Origin: Ambrosia x helenae
Lineage: Eukaryota > Streptophyta > Magnoliopsida > Asterales > Asteraceae
Assembly: GCA_030844895.1 (NCBI GenBank)
Contig: JAUTDX010000511.1
Span: forward strand, 1 to 64,000
Length of the DNA stretch: 64,000 nucleotides
Direction of reading: 5' to 3'
The notes below the pieces were generated by a model that saw only the letters and a list, made by a program, of their open reading frames with translations, had not been told where the DNA came from and made no database searches. Of this stretch, positions 24,470 to 36,441 are shown in pieces (the first letter of the stretch is position 1; each line of letters opens with the position of its first letter). A program made the position numbers and the translations under genes.

Positions 24470-24945
24470 TAGGGATCGGTTTAAATACAAAGTCTCAAAA
24501 ACGTGCGAAGTGTGCGAAGTCACGTAACATACAAAATTACGTAACATGGACAGAATACCTACTAGTTCCATAACTAAAATCACGTAACATATAGTCCATT
24601 ACCAAAAGTTACGTAATTTTGTATATGTGATTTTTTTTAGTTATGAACTAGTAGTGATTCTGTTTATGGTACGTAATTTTGTTACGTGATTTTAGGTATG
24701 AACTAGTAGTGATTCTGTCTATGTTACGTAATTTTGTATGTTACGTTTTTTAAGGGTATGGAAAATTTTTATGTAAAGTTTTGAATGATTCTGTCTTATG
24801 GTACGTAATTACGTAATGACAGTATATGTTACGTGATTTTAGTTATGAACTATTAGTGATTCTGTCTATGTTACATAATTTTGTATGTTACGTGACTTCG
24901 CACACTTCGCACGTTTTCATTACTTTGTACAATAACTGTCCCCTA
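24470..24945. mobile_element. Inverted-repeat MITE 1, in a (TA)n tract
   Basis: The ends share long inverted similarity (about 55 bp) around AACGTGCGAAGTGTGCGAAG, with outer ends TAGGGATCGG and, inverted, TAGGGGACAG. It is bounded on both sides by (TA)n. The inside has several near-repeats of GAACTAGTAGTGATTCTGT and ACGTAATTTTGT. No coding capacity. TIR style and TA-rich targets suggest a Mutator-type MITE; the family is uncertain. Confidence 0.75.
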
Positions 24946-24951
24946 TATATA

Positions 24952-25370
24952 TAGGATTTGGATCATTTGAGAACCACCATTTAGGGAGAGAACCAAAGAA
25001 CCAAGTGTGAACACAAAAACCCCTCCACCAAAAAATATAGAAAAATAATAAAAAAATTATATAACCTAAAAAAATAAAAAAAATAAAAAAATAAAAAAAG
25101 TAAAAACACCAAAATGTTTTTTTAGTATTAATCTTTTTGAAAAAAATACAAAAAAATACAAAAAAATAAAAAAAACAAAAAAATGGCTTTTTAACGTCAT
25201 ATTTACGTCAGATTTATGCACATGTGCATTTTAGGTTTTTAGAGAGTGAGGTGAGTGGGTTTAGGTTTTTAGGGAGTGGAGGTGGGGTTTTTAGGTTTTT
25301 TTTTTGTTTGTGTTCACCTTGGTTCTCTAGTTCTCTCCCTAAAGTTGGTTCTCGTATGATCCCTACCCTA
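24952..25370. mobile_element. Inverted-repeat MITE 2, in a (TA)n tract
   Basis: Inverted ends of about 60 bp share GAGAACCA, TTTAGGGAGAGAAC and GAACCAAG. Outer ends are TAGGATTTGGATCAT and, inverted, TAGGGTAGGGATCAT. TATATA lies between it and MITE 1, and again between it and the MULE. The middle is A-rich with AAAAATAAAA runs. Non-coding. Confidence 0.78.
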
Positions 25371-25793
25371 TATATATATATATATAGGGTGGGGTTAGTA
25401 TACAAAAGGGGTGTTTTGTAAGAAGGGTGAGAAGGAGTTTTAACCATTGGATCAACTAGATGGAGGGTTGAGATGATAGTAGTGGCATTTTTGTAATATG
25501 TGTTTTAAATATATTATATAAAGTAATGCTGTAAGGGTATTTGGGTAATATTACACATCATAATACATAAAACCCAATTAATAACCATAATAAAAACCGT
25601 AGATTGTGCTTGAATTTCGGAATTATCATCAAACACCCTCTTCACACAAAAATTAGGAAACCACCACACCGAAAATCACTGAACAATGATAATCGATTCT
25701 CACAATAATAGGCAACCGATTGTATATAAGCTTACTAGTCGTTGTGTTTTCTGTCAGCCTAATTGTGTTTTCCTACTACTTTAAGAACTGAAA

Positions 25794-28700
25794 ATGGTTG
25801 GGAAGATTAAGGGTTCACCAACGAGTCAGAAGAAGAAGATGAAACCGGATCGGAAGCGTGTTTTTCTGCCGGCTCGGTTTGGATTAGGTATGTTTTATGA
25901 TGTGTTTTTATACCAACAGTGTGTTAGGGCTGGAAAAAATTCCGATTGGTGTGTTGGGGATAAACGAAAATCGGTATTGTGTTATGGGTTTTGGTTTAAA
26001 TTCCGATTGGTGTGTTAATATAAGGTTTTTGTATGTTTAATATGTGGTGTTTTTGATGGTGTTTTTGTTGCTTATTTTTAAGTGTTTTAAGAAGTGCATT
26101 GAAAGGGGTTTAGGTTTGGTGTTTAAAAATACAGTTGAAGGTGTTTTGGGGAAGAAACCATAAAGTACGATATGTGTTTTTGATGCTTATTTTTTAAAGA
26201 AATATAATATCAAAGTGTGTTCTTTATTGTTGACCAATTGTGGTTAATACTTGGTGTTTTATGAGGTAAATGTGTTGTTTGTTGCTACTTTGATTTTCTT
26301 TAGGTGTTTTCAACCTAATATTATGTTGTTGGCGTTTTGCTTAACAGCTTGTGTTTAGTTTAAGTGTTTTAAGAAGTGCATTGAAAGGGGTTTAGGTTTG
26401 GTGTTTTACCAAGTGTTATATGATCACTTAGGAGGAGTGATAAATGATAGTGTTGTCTTCAATGGTGTTCTACGATGTGTTATATTACGGTGTTTTGATT
26501 AGGTGTTTTTTTAACAAGTGTGGTATAAAGTTGTTGTATAATTAGATGTGTTTTATTGAACAGTGAGGAGGAGTGGGAGGATTGCTAAGAAATACACTTT
26601 TAAAAGGTTTAAACATAACAGCGATCAGCCAATAATCTTGGATGACAATGATGATGAAGTATCCGTGGCAGGTATGCAATATAAAACTGTTCAGTTAAGT
26701 AACTTTTATGTGAACAAAATCAGGAAAACATATGATTCTGACCGAAATATGAATAACATTTCAGGAAAACAAGATGCGAACAAAACGAAAAAAAAAGAAT
26801 CATTGCTAGATGTGAAGACAACAGAAAAAGAACAAATGAAAATTGCATTAGAGAAGATTCATCGTGATACACGAGAAAGAGGTCAGAGTATATTCATCTA
26901 CTGTTTGAATTATTTCCTATTGTATTTAAGTGAGTAGGTGTTATATACAACATTTATATTTTACAGGAAACAATGATCCGGATGATGACTTTGTTGACCC
27001 TGTAATGGGAAAATTTGTACCCGAAAAAGTGGAAGTCCCAAACCCGTCTCGTAGGTATAGTAAACAAATGGTAGCACGAGTGCCTGTGACAAAAGTTGCT
27101 GAGATACCCGCCCCCAATCATACAGAATTTCCAAGTGGGAAAAAACACACTAGGCATACACCAAAAAGTGCGCGACTTCCTCCAAGTTGTGACCAACTGT
27201 ACGTACAGTATACCGGTGAAAAAATTAAGATGAAGAGTGTGCCTCAGAACTTAAGCAATTTGATGCGTTCTTTGAATGGTTCACAAAAAAAAGCAGTGGT
27301 TGATATTGGGTTCGGGTCACTTCTGGGGTTTAAGTTGGGTTCAATCCCTAATAAATTGGGGTACTGGTTAGTTAGCAACTACAACCCAGATACATGTGTT
27401 CTGAATGTTGGAAGCCATCAGATTCGTATAACACACGATCTAGTGAATGAAATATTTGGCGTCCCATTGGGTAAAGTTGAAGTTGAGGAAAACAAAAGGC
27501 CGCGCGATAGTGATGAAGTAGTTTCGGAATGGAGGGGACAGTTTGAGGGGGATGTTAGTAGGGTTTTGCTGGTTCCGTTTCGTGAGTACATGGAAAAAAT
27601 GGATACATGTGGAAGAGTATTTATTCTAAATTTCCTGGTGGCATACAACACGTTGATGGGGGTAACGACATTTAACAATACTGTTAACCTGTTTTTCCTT
27701 CCTTCAATAAAAAAGGGAAGGAATATTAGGAACTTCAACTGGTGCGAGTACATGATTAGGTGTTTAAACCGGACAACAAAAAAATGGTTAGCTGACAAGA
27801 AAGATTTCCATGGTCCGCTTACGTTGCTTGCGGTACGTATTTAAAGTTTATTTTCGTAATTTATATTGTTGTTTTTTTGTAAACATTTATGATATAAAGA
27901 ACACCTATATGATATTATATGATGAACATGCAGGCTGTCTTAGCACACGATCAGGGCGTTGTTGATATGTCGCTGCATCCTGATACACATCTTATTGAGT
28001 GGATTACTGATGATGCATTAGACGACCTTGTGGGGAAGTTGGACACGATACTGTTCGAGCGCCAACTGGCGCAGGAAAACGGGTTGCTGAATGACCAGCG
28101 TTATCCCTTTAGGATCCGTGTGAGAGATAGTGCAACATGTAATATTGCAGTAAAGGCGAAATTGAAAAACGAAGCGAAGGAGAAAAAGAAAGCTAAACCG
28201 GGAGTGCTTAAAGCTAAGCAAGTTGACCATTTTGTGGCTGGAAAACATGAAAATGGTGATAGCAAAAATGTTCCAGGTATAAACTATATAAGTGCTTTAA
28301 TTAAAACACAAATCTGGTTGTTTTATGAACTTTTTTACAGCTGCTTTTGATACCTTAGCAGAAGAAGTGTGTAAGGCGGTTGACACAAGTGGCGAAAAGA
28401 TTGATGAAGTTTGGGATAATATTGTAGAGGATGATGATGACCATCTAGGGATCTATCGACATTGCAAAGACTACTTTATATCACAGGACAATTCACAAGC
28501 TATACAACCATACGTTGGCGAGGATGGAGAGTACATAATCCCGGTTGTCTTGGCACTTGAATGTACACAAACAGAACACACAGATATGCATGACTCTGAC
28601 CATGAGGTAAGTTTGGTGTTTTATTTATTTACAAATATTTATATTATTTCATATATTTATACCATCTCAAACATGTCTATTTTTGTCAAATCATGTTGTA

Positions 28701-30574
28701 GATGGCTGAAGAAGGGTTAAACAGACAATCAAGTGATGGTGTTGGCGATGTCAGAGATTCCGAGTTCGAAAATGAGGAAGATCCACTGATTGCACTTGCG
28801 GATACTGATGATAGCACTTTAGATGAAGCCAAGGTACACATATTTAATATTTAAAAAACACATAATAATATAACTCTCAGCTAAACATATTTGTTTATTA
28901 TTTTTTATTGATAGGTGCATGCCAAAATGTTGGACAACATTTTTTTTGAGTTTGAAAATTTGATCGGTAGGGTGAATACAAGTTTAGAGGATGCACTGAC
29001 CAAGTACCCTAACCATTTGCAAATACTTGAGAAACAAAAAGAATGGAAGGAGTTGAAGATGAAACATCTATGTGATGACATGGAAAAGGGGTTTGGAAAT
29101 CAGGGTGTACAAAAAACGCCTGAAACTTCGATACACGTGCATCCACTAAGCCCAATGACTGCTACGCTGGCTGCGAGTATTGAGGAGGTTTTTAAGAGTG
29201 GAGGGTACGATAAAACACCTAAACAGCAAGTGAAGGTTTTTGATGTGAATCCTATAGCATGGTCTGATGAACATGTTGATAAAAAAATGGGAGCGAAAAC
29301 ACCAAGGCCAGCACGTGCTAAACAACTACCGGACGCCATGAGGTCGCCGTATGTCAAACGGATCGTGGGCTTGCATGAAAAGGTTGAAAAAGCTGAGGAA
29401 GTAGTATCTAATTACATGTTTTCAGGGTGGGATAGTGAATGGTAAGAAAGTATAACAAAGTATTTTAGTTAGTATGTTAATGTTTGAATGATATAATGCG
29501 TCACTAACAAAAAATATTGGTTTTGTTTTAGGGATGTGGTGTACGCTGCTGTTCCGGGCGATACCGTTATGAGATCACCCATGGAGTCTTTACGACCAGG
29601 AATAGCAATACATGTGCATGTTATCAGCGCCTGGTCGAACGTGCTTAATTATGAAGAAAGGTACCGGCGCAAGGGCACCATGCCACGACTTTTCTGTTCA
29701 CCAGTAATGTTGGTAAGTTTCGGCCTTTATTTTTTTAATAGCATTATTATACTAAAACACTAATGTTGGTTTTACCAATTTATGATTTTAAACATTTATT
29801 TTTTTATATTAATGAACAAAAATATAAAAATAGTGGAAAGATGATTATGAGGCGTCTGAGGATACACGGAGAATACATTTCAAGGAAAACATGGACGCAG
29901 TCTTGCAGATGACAGAATCGAAGTCTATAAAAGGGGTAAAGCTTGTTCAGATTCCAATGCACTACTCGGATCATTTCTATTTGCTGAGCTTTAACATGAT
30001 AACATTTGAGATCGTTCTAATCGACAACATCGACTCGGATGAGGATTTCGCTGTCAGATACCACGGATGGCCGGAGAAGATGGTAACACATTGTATTATA
30101 CGTATTAAATTATATATCTTTAAACACATTTGTCAACTAACATTTCTGTTTTGTGTTTCGCAGCGTGACGCATTTTCATGGTATGTTAAGTCTGTCTCAC
30201 CTGTTACGGCTGCAAAAATCTTAAGGAGCAATCCAACAGTTCTGGACATACCATGGAAAACCACGCAGAATGGAATAGATTGTGGAGTTTTCCTCATGCG
30301 GCATATGGAAACTTACATGGGGAGTTTGAAGGATTGGCAATGTGGCTTTTCGCCCGAGTTCAACAGCAAAGGGGAGTTGTCCGCTAAGCAAGGTCGTGAG
30401 CTTGATGATCTACGAAGAAAATACATTGCAAAAATCCTATTATGTGACATAAACAGGTCTAAACACGTAGTGGAGGCTGGAGTAAGCAGGTACATGCGGC
30501 TAAGTGAAAGCTACAGAATGAAGTTGGATGGTCGTGCATATAAAACAATCCTAATGCGTTTAAACAGTGTTTAG
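25794..30574 (+). CDS. MULE-encoded Ulp1-family (C48) cysteine protease
   Basis: Exons inferred from GT-AG sites and frame: 25794-25887, 26564-26671, 26765-26881, 26967-27832, 27934-28276, 28341-28606, 28702-28833, 28915-29441, 29532-29712, 29834-30082, 30164-30574. They sum to 3294 nt, 1097 aa plus stop. The 93-nt segment 26672-26764 is in frame and could be retained. The start is a basic Lys/Arg-rich region. Then comes a globular region (MGFGSLLGF-like, IPNKLGYWLV) shared with many plant Ulp1-transposon proteins, charged linkers, and the C-terminal peptidase. Catalytic residues are H925 (SDHFYLLSF), D942 (VLIDNID), Q996 and C1001 (TTQNGIDCGVF). H-D spacing is 17, as in yeast Ulp1. Such enzymes cleave SUMO or similar modifiers; the target and role in transposition are unknown. 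Confidence 0.85.
26078..26405. repeat. Duplicated ~45-bp phrase in intron 1 of the Ulp1-like gene
   Basis: The phrase around GTGTTTTAAGAAGTGCATTG and GGGGTTTAGGTTTGGTGTTT appears near 26080-26124 and again near 26358-26404. The intron is T- and G-rich with many GGTGTTTT words and has no coding content. Confidence 0.7.
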
Positions 30575-31155
30575 TTTTAAGAAACCTTATTAACTGTTTT
30601 TTGTTAGGTTTATTTTATGGTTTGAAAAAACTAATGACGTTTGTTTTTGTTTGGTTGACGTAATGGATTTGGTAGTTTTGTTTTATATAATAGTTTATGC
30701 TTCTTTTCTTGTTAGTTGTTGTTAAGTTAAAACACATTGATGATATGTTGAACAGGATAGTTATTAAGAGTTTCTGGGCATATTTTTAAGAGCATTTTTT
30801 TACAGCATGCATATAACATCAATACACTTTTATACCAGGAAAAAAAAAGATGCTTGTACTTGATATGCTCTTGGCCCATTCAACGTTTATAACAGGAAAA
30901 AAAAGAGCACCCATAATGATACTTAGTGAAACATGTTTGACAATGGGGACCACGATTAGATGTTACCACACACTACGACTTAAATGCAACCAAACATGTA
31001 GAATTAAAAAACATAATCTCAAAACACACCTAAAACTTCAAAACGATATATGTTCAAAACACCACAAATAGGAATTCGACCATTTTAAAACATAAACAAA
31101 AGTGTAGCAATAAAAACATTTGCAAAAAAAAAAAAAAAAAAAACAGAAAACATCC
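30575..31155. other. Spacer between the two convergent MULE genes
   Basis: No gene. It holds the 3' untranslated regions of both genes and a 20-base A tract at 31124-31143, just beyond the transposase stop. The frame at 30850-31071 has no family features. Confidence 0.6.
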
Positions 31156-34100
31156 CTACTCCTCATTCTCCTCAAGTTCCTCCTCTTCCGCGTCGTCCTC
31201 CTCCTCGTCGTCCTCATATGCTTCGGCTTCATGACTACCCTTATCATTAACAACCTTCCTAGGTTTCGTACATGTGCGAATGTTGTGACCATACTCCATA
31301 CAATTCTTGCATTGTCTTTGTTTTCTCCCGGCTTGGCTGATGGCTTGTTCCCTCTTTGACAGCATGCGCTTAGGTTTACCCATACCTTTGAATCTTGTAG
31401 CAACTGGTACGCGAACCGTAATATTACGTGATTGACAATTACCAGTAAGTTCAGCCAAACGATCCCTACGGCTCTTTCGTGGTGCATTAATCTGCGCTTC
31501 ATCGGCCTTTGAGTGGAACTGGTTAACATAATCTCTAAATGAACACAACGCTTCAAAGTTAGTAACAACCTTGTTTAAAATCGACTCATAACCGTATGAA
31601 ATCTCCCTAACAACACGTTTTGTGTCTATACTCTGTTCAGAATCTCCTTCATATCTGATAATAGCACCGGGTTCACCGTTTGGCACAGCCTCCCTTGTCC
31701 AACGACGTAATATGTACTGCTTGGGAAACTCTCTGATATCGACAAACCTGATAACCCAAAAAATGTGGCTACATAACAACCCAAACTGCTCAAACCTTTT
31801 GCAGCTACAAAACACAGTAACATCTTCCTTCCGGATCATAACCTTATTTCATATTGAAGGACATTAAAAAAATTAATGATTAGATTATCGATATAATAAT
31901 TAATGTTATAAAAATAAAACAAACAACATAAAGTATTTAAAAAAATAAATATAAATAACAAACCTCATAAAGTGATGTGGCTAATTGCTCCCAGTCCTTG
32001 ATATAAAACTTGACGAAATCGCCGATTTCCTCGAATTTAACACTTTGGCAGCTGTGATATGAAGCATGTATTTCCAACTGAGCGTCGAAAAAAATGGTAC
32101 ATGTGTAAATCGCCGCAGCTTGCTTTTCCAAAACAAAATCGGTCCATATGTCGGGTTGTGTGTTTCTAGTATCATGGTCATTCTTCCTATGTTCATGCCT
32201 CTGTGCCTCAATTGCTGAATCAAAATGAGACATAAACTCGACCAAGGTGCACTTAGGGTTGCAAAACTTTCCGAAAAAATGGTTCTCACTCTCCGAACGT
32301 GACGAGGTGCGCATTAAGCCAGACATTTTTTCTTCTCGGTAGTATGCTGGGATCCATAAATGTCTTATTTCATAAATAGAAGTGAGCCACTCATGATCTG
32401 TCAATTTAAATTCATTCATAATGGCAGACCATTGCTCCTCAAACTCCTTCGGAATAAGTGTATCAGTCCAAACAATGGAGCATAACTTTTGTTTAAACTC
32501 CGTAGTATTACACAACACGGCCCCAACCTGAAGAAACAAATATAAAACACAACAGTTAAAAACCAACAGGAATAATTATAGAACACAAATGCAGACACGT
32601 TGAATAGTTAAATTGATATATACCTTTCCGGTTAGCTTGTCCATAATGTGCCACATACAAAGGCGGTGTCTAGTGTGAGGCCACGCATCTTCAATTGCCC
32701 TCTTCATAGCGGGATCTTGGTCTGTAACAATAACCGGAGGTGCATGACCGAAAGATTTTTCAAACACACCAAGTAACCACTTATAGGTTTCTGCAGTTTC
32801 ATTCCCAATAATTGCAGCCCCCAGCGTGACATTCCTATTGTGGTTGTCGATCCCGGTAAATGGAACAAACATCATATTGTATCTAAAATAAAAAAAAATA
32901 TTCTTAACAATCAAGTGACAAAAAAAACATATATAATGTATTACTAAAAAACAAGAAATATAACTAGGACTAACTTGTTTCGCCTGTATGTAGCGTCAAA
33001 TGATACCACATCACCGAATGTATAATAATTTCTCTTGGCTTGTTCATCAGCCCAAAAAAGAGCCTTTAAAACACCCTCCTCAGAAATTATAAACTCAAAA
33101 GTAAAGTTTGGCATGTACTCTTTCTTCCTCTTAAAACGTTTAATCAACATGTCAGCATCATGCTCTCCAACATAAGTATTCAAGTCTTTCTTGAAATTTT
33201 TAAAATCAGATTTTGTCGCACCAACTTTGTCAAAACCACCATACAATGTCCTCATTATGTTAAAAGCTCTAACAGGTCCAACATTTATTGCTGACAACGC
33301 ATTCACCGCCTGTTCTTGTACATATGTTAAGCGTCGGGATGAAGGCAGTAAGTATCTGTCACTCTCGTCAACCAACGAATGATTGTGCTCTTCTATGAAC
33401 TGATAAACTTCATAAAGATTGTGTTTGTTTAACTTTATACACATACGAGCCAAACACCCAGTCCTTATAAAAGGTACCTTTCGAAATTGCTTGCTACTAG
33501 ATTCTTCATTTGTGCTGTCAAAACCCTTAAATTGTTTGAAACCCTCTTTTGAGCATACAAAATACTTGCCCTTAAGCAAACCCTTATCTGTGTAGGTAGT
33601 GCTTTTCCTAACAGTAAAACCTCCATCGCTAGCATATTTTTTGTAAAATTTGGTAGCATCCTCATATGTCCTAAACAACATTCCAACCCGTGGTTTCGCC
33701 GAGACATCTACGATTGGTGAATACGACTTTTTCCCAGAATTAGGGGAAACAGTTAAAACACCAACCGGCATGTATGATGGTCCATCTGTCATCGAAAAAA
33801 AACATAAAAATATATGACTGTTAATTATAATCAACGAAACAATTGTAAGTAACTAAAAACAAAAATACCAAAAAAAATGATAAAGGAAAAACGTAAAAAA
33901 AAAAACATTTCAGGGTTTTATGTAAAAAAAAACACATGAACAATTATATAAAAATTTACACAACATTTTCTAATCTTCCCCTCTATTGTTACTGTCAACA
34001 CCAAAATAAAATGAAATTAGATAACGATTTCATATACTACGAAGAAAACACGTAACAAATTCTTAACATACTTAAAACACATAGAGACTATCAAGAATAA

Positions 34101-34372
34101 TCCATAATGTTATATGCTTAATCTTTCACTTTAATATAAAACACATAGCGACTAACACGTAGTTCTTGTCATGTTAAACGCTTAATGTACTACTTTAATA
34201 TAAAACATAAAAACATCTATGGATTACAACTAACATAAAAAAAAACAGAAAATTTACGTACAGTAGATACAAACAACTGAAAAATAACTTAAGTTTAAAA
34301 CACATGATGAAACCGTAATGTATAAAAATGAAAACACTAACCTTCGAAATCTTCTGCCATGTTATTGTTCAT
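31156..34372 (-). CDS. MULE transposase with FAR1, DDE and SWIM domains
   Basis: Inferred exons: 34372-34342, 33785-32975, 32882-32624, 32527-31964, 31842-31156, all GT-AG. They total 2352 nt, 783 aa plus stop. A FAR1/WRKY-GCM1-type DNA-binding region lies at about 45-145 (GMLFRTYEDATKFYKKYA, ending EEHNHSL). The catalytic core has D274 (SFDATYRRNK), D335 (VTDQDPAM), the RLCMWHIM motif at about 354-361, and E446 (SRSESENHFF). A SWIM zinc finger has C567, C569, C579 and H581. A CCHC knuckle is at 733-746 (CKNCMEYGHNIRTC), followed by an acidic Glu/Asp tail. The architecture is that of FAR1-related/Jittery-type transposases, which cut at MULE TIRs. Domesticated FHY3/FAR1 proteins share it, but TIRs and the paired Ulp1 gene argue for a transposon. 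All catalytic residues are present. Confidence 0.9.
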
Positions 34373-34777
34373 AGTGATTGAAAATGGGTAAAACACAAAT
34401 GACTTTGCTTGCTGTATATCTTGTTATGGGGTTATCTCAATTTATGAATTAATAAAAAAAATTATTATTTTACGAAATGAAACAAAAAAGGAACGACACA
34501 TCCTATAATCTTGGATGATTATTTCAAAACAAAAATAAGTACAAATCATTCCATAAAAAAATCTGCAAATCGTAAATTTTGAATTATATTTGACCGATGC
34601 CTAATTAAATTTTGAATTACATCCCTATAATTACTCCTAATTAAAAAAAGAATTAATATTTAATAGATAATTATTTGTGTAAAATTACTTATTTATCCCT
34701 CACCTTAATGATACATGTCATTATAATATTCTTTCTCACCTTTCTCACAATATAAGGTTTTTGTATAGGAACCCTTA

Positions 34778-34780
<3 letters not shown>

Positions 34781-34837
<57 letters not shown>
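34781..34837. repeat. (AT)n microsatellite, right target of the MULE
   Basis: 57 bases of uninterrupted AT repeat directly at the right TIR. The left side has matching TA tracts at 24446-24469, 24946-24951 and 25371-25384. Confidence 0.95.
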
Positions 34838-34841
<4 letters not shown>

Positions 34842-36105
34842 CCTATACATAAATAGAAATATTTAGCTAATACCCCTCGAATGGTGAACTAAGACGAAGC
34901 ATAGAACAATGTCTCAAATTTGGATATACTAGTGGGAATGCCCGCGCGTTGCCGCGGGGTTTTTATTATTTCATTTATTTTTCCTTTTTTTTCCACAGTT
35001 GCGTAGTACGTTTCACATATGTTATTTATAAAATTAACATAAAGAATAATAACATAATAAATGGTAGGAGGCTACATACTTCCGCATAAAGTAGTCTCTG
35101 CATAAACATAAGTAAGCTACTGTTATAACTCAATAAAATAGTATTAAAGAATTGCATGTGACAACTCACTTGGTATGTAAAAAAAAATGTAGTATGGAGA
35201 ATGTGAGAAAAAATAGTAAATCTAAGTGGAGCAACAAGTACCTTAGTTGCTAAACAAGAAACAAGTCCGTCAGCATCTTTTATCAAGTCTCCATTAAACT
35301 GCCTTCAGGGTCATTGGTTGAAAGTTGCAACATTGCAACAACCAATTAATGGCACACAACTTTCATGCCATCCACTTACTACAAAGTAAAAATTTATGCA
35401 TTCAGTAAAAGCTTCACTCGTAGATAAAAATTGATTGAACAAGGCGACACAAGAGAACCAGATGTAATGATAGTGTGAAAGTGGAACCGCACGTTACGGT
35501 GGGGTTAACAAAATATGACCCATGATTTAACAATCAAAACTGTTAGGTTATTGCATAGCTTGTACCGAGTAACATCTGCTTCCAACACAAAACTTTTTTT
35601 TTATAAAAAATAGTGCATCAAATATGAATAATAATCATTTAAAAAGGTATACATGGTATAAAACTTCATTACTCGATTATGAATAATAAACATTTAAAAA
35701 AGTTTACACGGTCTAATAATATAACATGTATTACATTTACATCATGTATAAACTTCTAGCTATCTGACAACTTCCTACCATTTACAAATACATATATAAC
35801 TATTTTAAGCTATCAATTTCATAAGCAGAAACCGTCAAAAGGATGCCTTCATTTCTTTTCGACTTAATTGGCTGGATAAATCTTTTCCGGAATATGTTTT
35901 GCTTCATATACTTTGTTCCGTCTATAAAGCCATCTTGGCGAGACTCTGGTTAAGGCCACATCAACAAAAACTGTATCACCGGTGGAATTCCGGTGAATCA
36001 AAGCATTCAACGCCATGTAAAATACGTCTACAGAACAACAAACAACATGATCTCTATAAAAAAAACAACAATAATTCACCTAGCAAGAAAAGAACATTAT
36101 GCATA

Positions 36106-36441
36106 ACTTTACCCTGATATATGCTACGTTAATAAGGTAGGATAAAAACTGTCCTCTTGTTATTGGTTAACCATTTACGCTTTCAAGTGCACCTCTAATT
36201 CTTGCAGGAGAAGATTCTAAAATATAGAAAGGTGCACCCGTGGTGGCCATACCAACACCCAAACCAACAAAAGTCTACCAATGATTATGAGCCATGGGGT
36301 TGGAGCAAAAGGCATGGTTGTACCAATCCAGAGTGAAACATTTGCATACATGACTGATTTTGTCCGCCCGAATTTATCGTTCATCCATCCACCAGCTCCC
36401 GCACCAATTATAGCTCCAGAGACGGCCATGATAACAATCAT
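36106..36441 (-). pseudogene. Inositol transporter (INT/MFS) gene fragment in the Helitron
   Basis: The minus strand encodes about 110 residues matching an early membrane segment of plant inositol transporters, sugar-porter MFS proteins. AGGWMNDKFGR is the family's cytoplasmic loop signature. It continues through a helix ending PWLIIIGR, and in a second frame GLGVGM, SPARIRGAL and GQFLSYLIN. One frameshift lies in the GR/VGLGVG segment, and an in-frame stop replaces a residue in the NGxxIT stretch. Intact INT proteins have about 500-580 residues and 12 helices, so this is a small, disabled capture. Confidence 0.75.

Larger units (their letters stand above)
25385..34781. mobile_element. Mutator-like element with Ulp1 protease and FAR1-type transposase genes
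   Basis: A 9.4-kb element with imperfect inverted ends of about 60 bp: left TAGGGTGGGGTTAGTATAC, right (inverted) TAGGTAAGGGTTCCTATAC, both continuing into AAGGGTGAGAA-like words. It is flanked by (TA)n, so the expected 9-bp duplication cannot be told from the microsatellite. Inside are two convergent genes with open, spliceable frames: an Ulp1-family protease (25794-30574, plus) and a MULE transposase (34372-31156, minus), with about 580 bp between the stops. This matches the described class of plant MULEs that carry Ulp1-like genes (Kaonashi/CUMULE type). Both inferred coding sequences are multiples of three without stops, so it may be a recently active autonomous element. Confidence 0.85.

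Noticed and set aside
31156..34372. Domesticated FAR1/FHY3 host gene
   Set aside because: The gene lies within TIRs and is paired with an Ulp1-like gene, which fits a MULE. A domesticated gene would lack TIRs.
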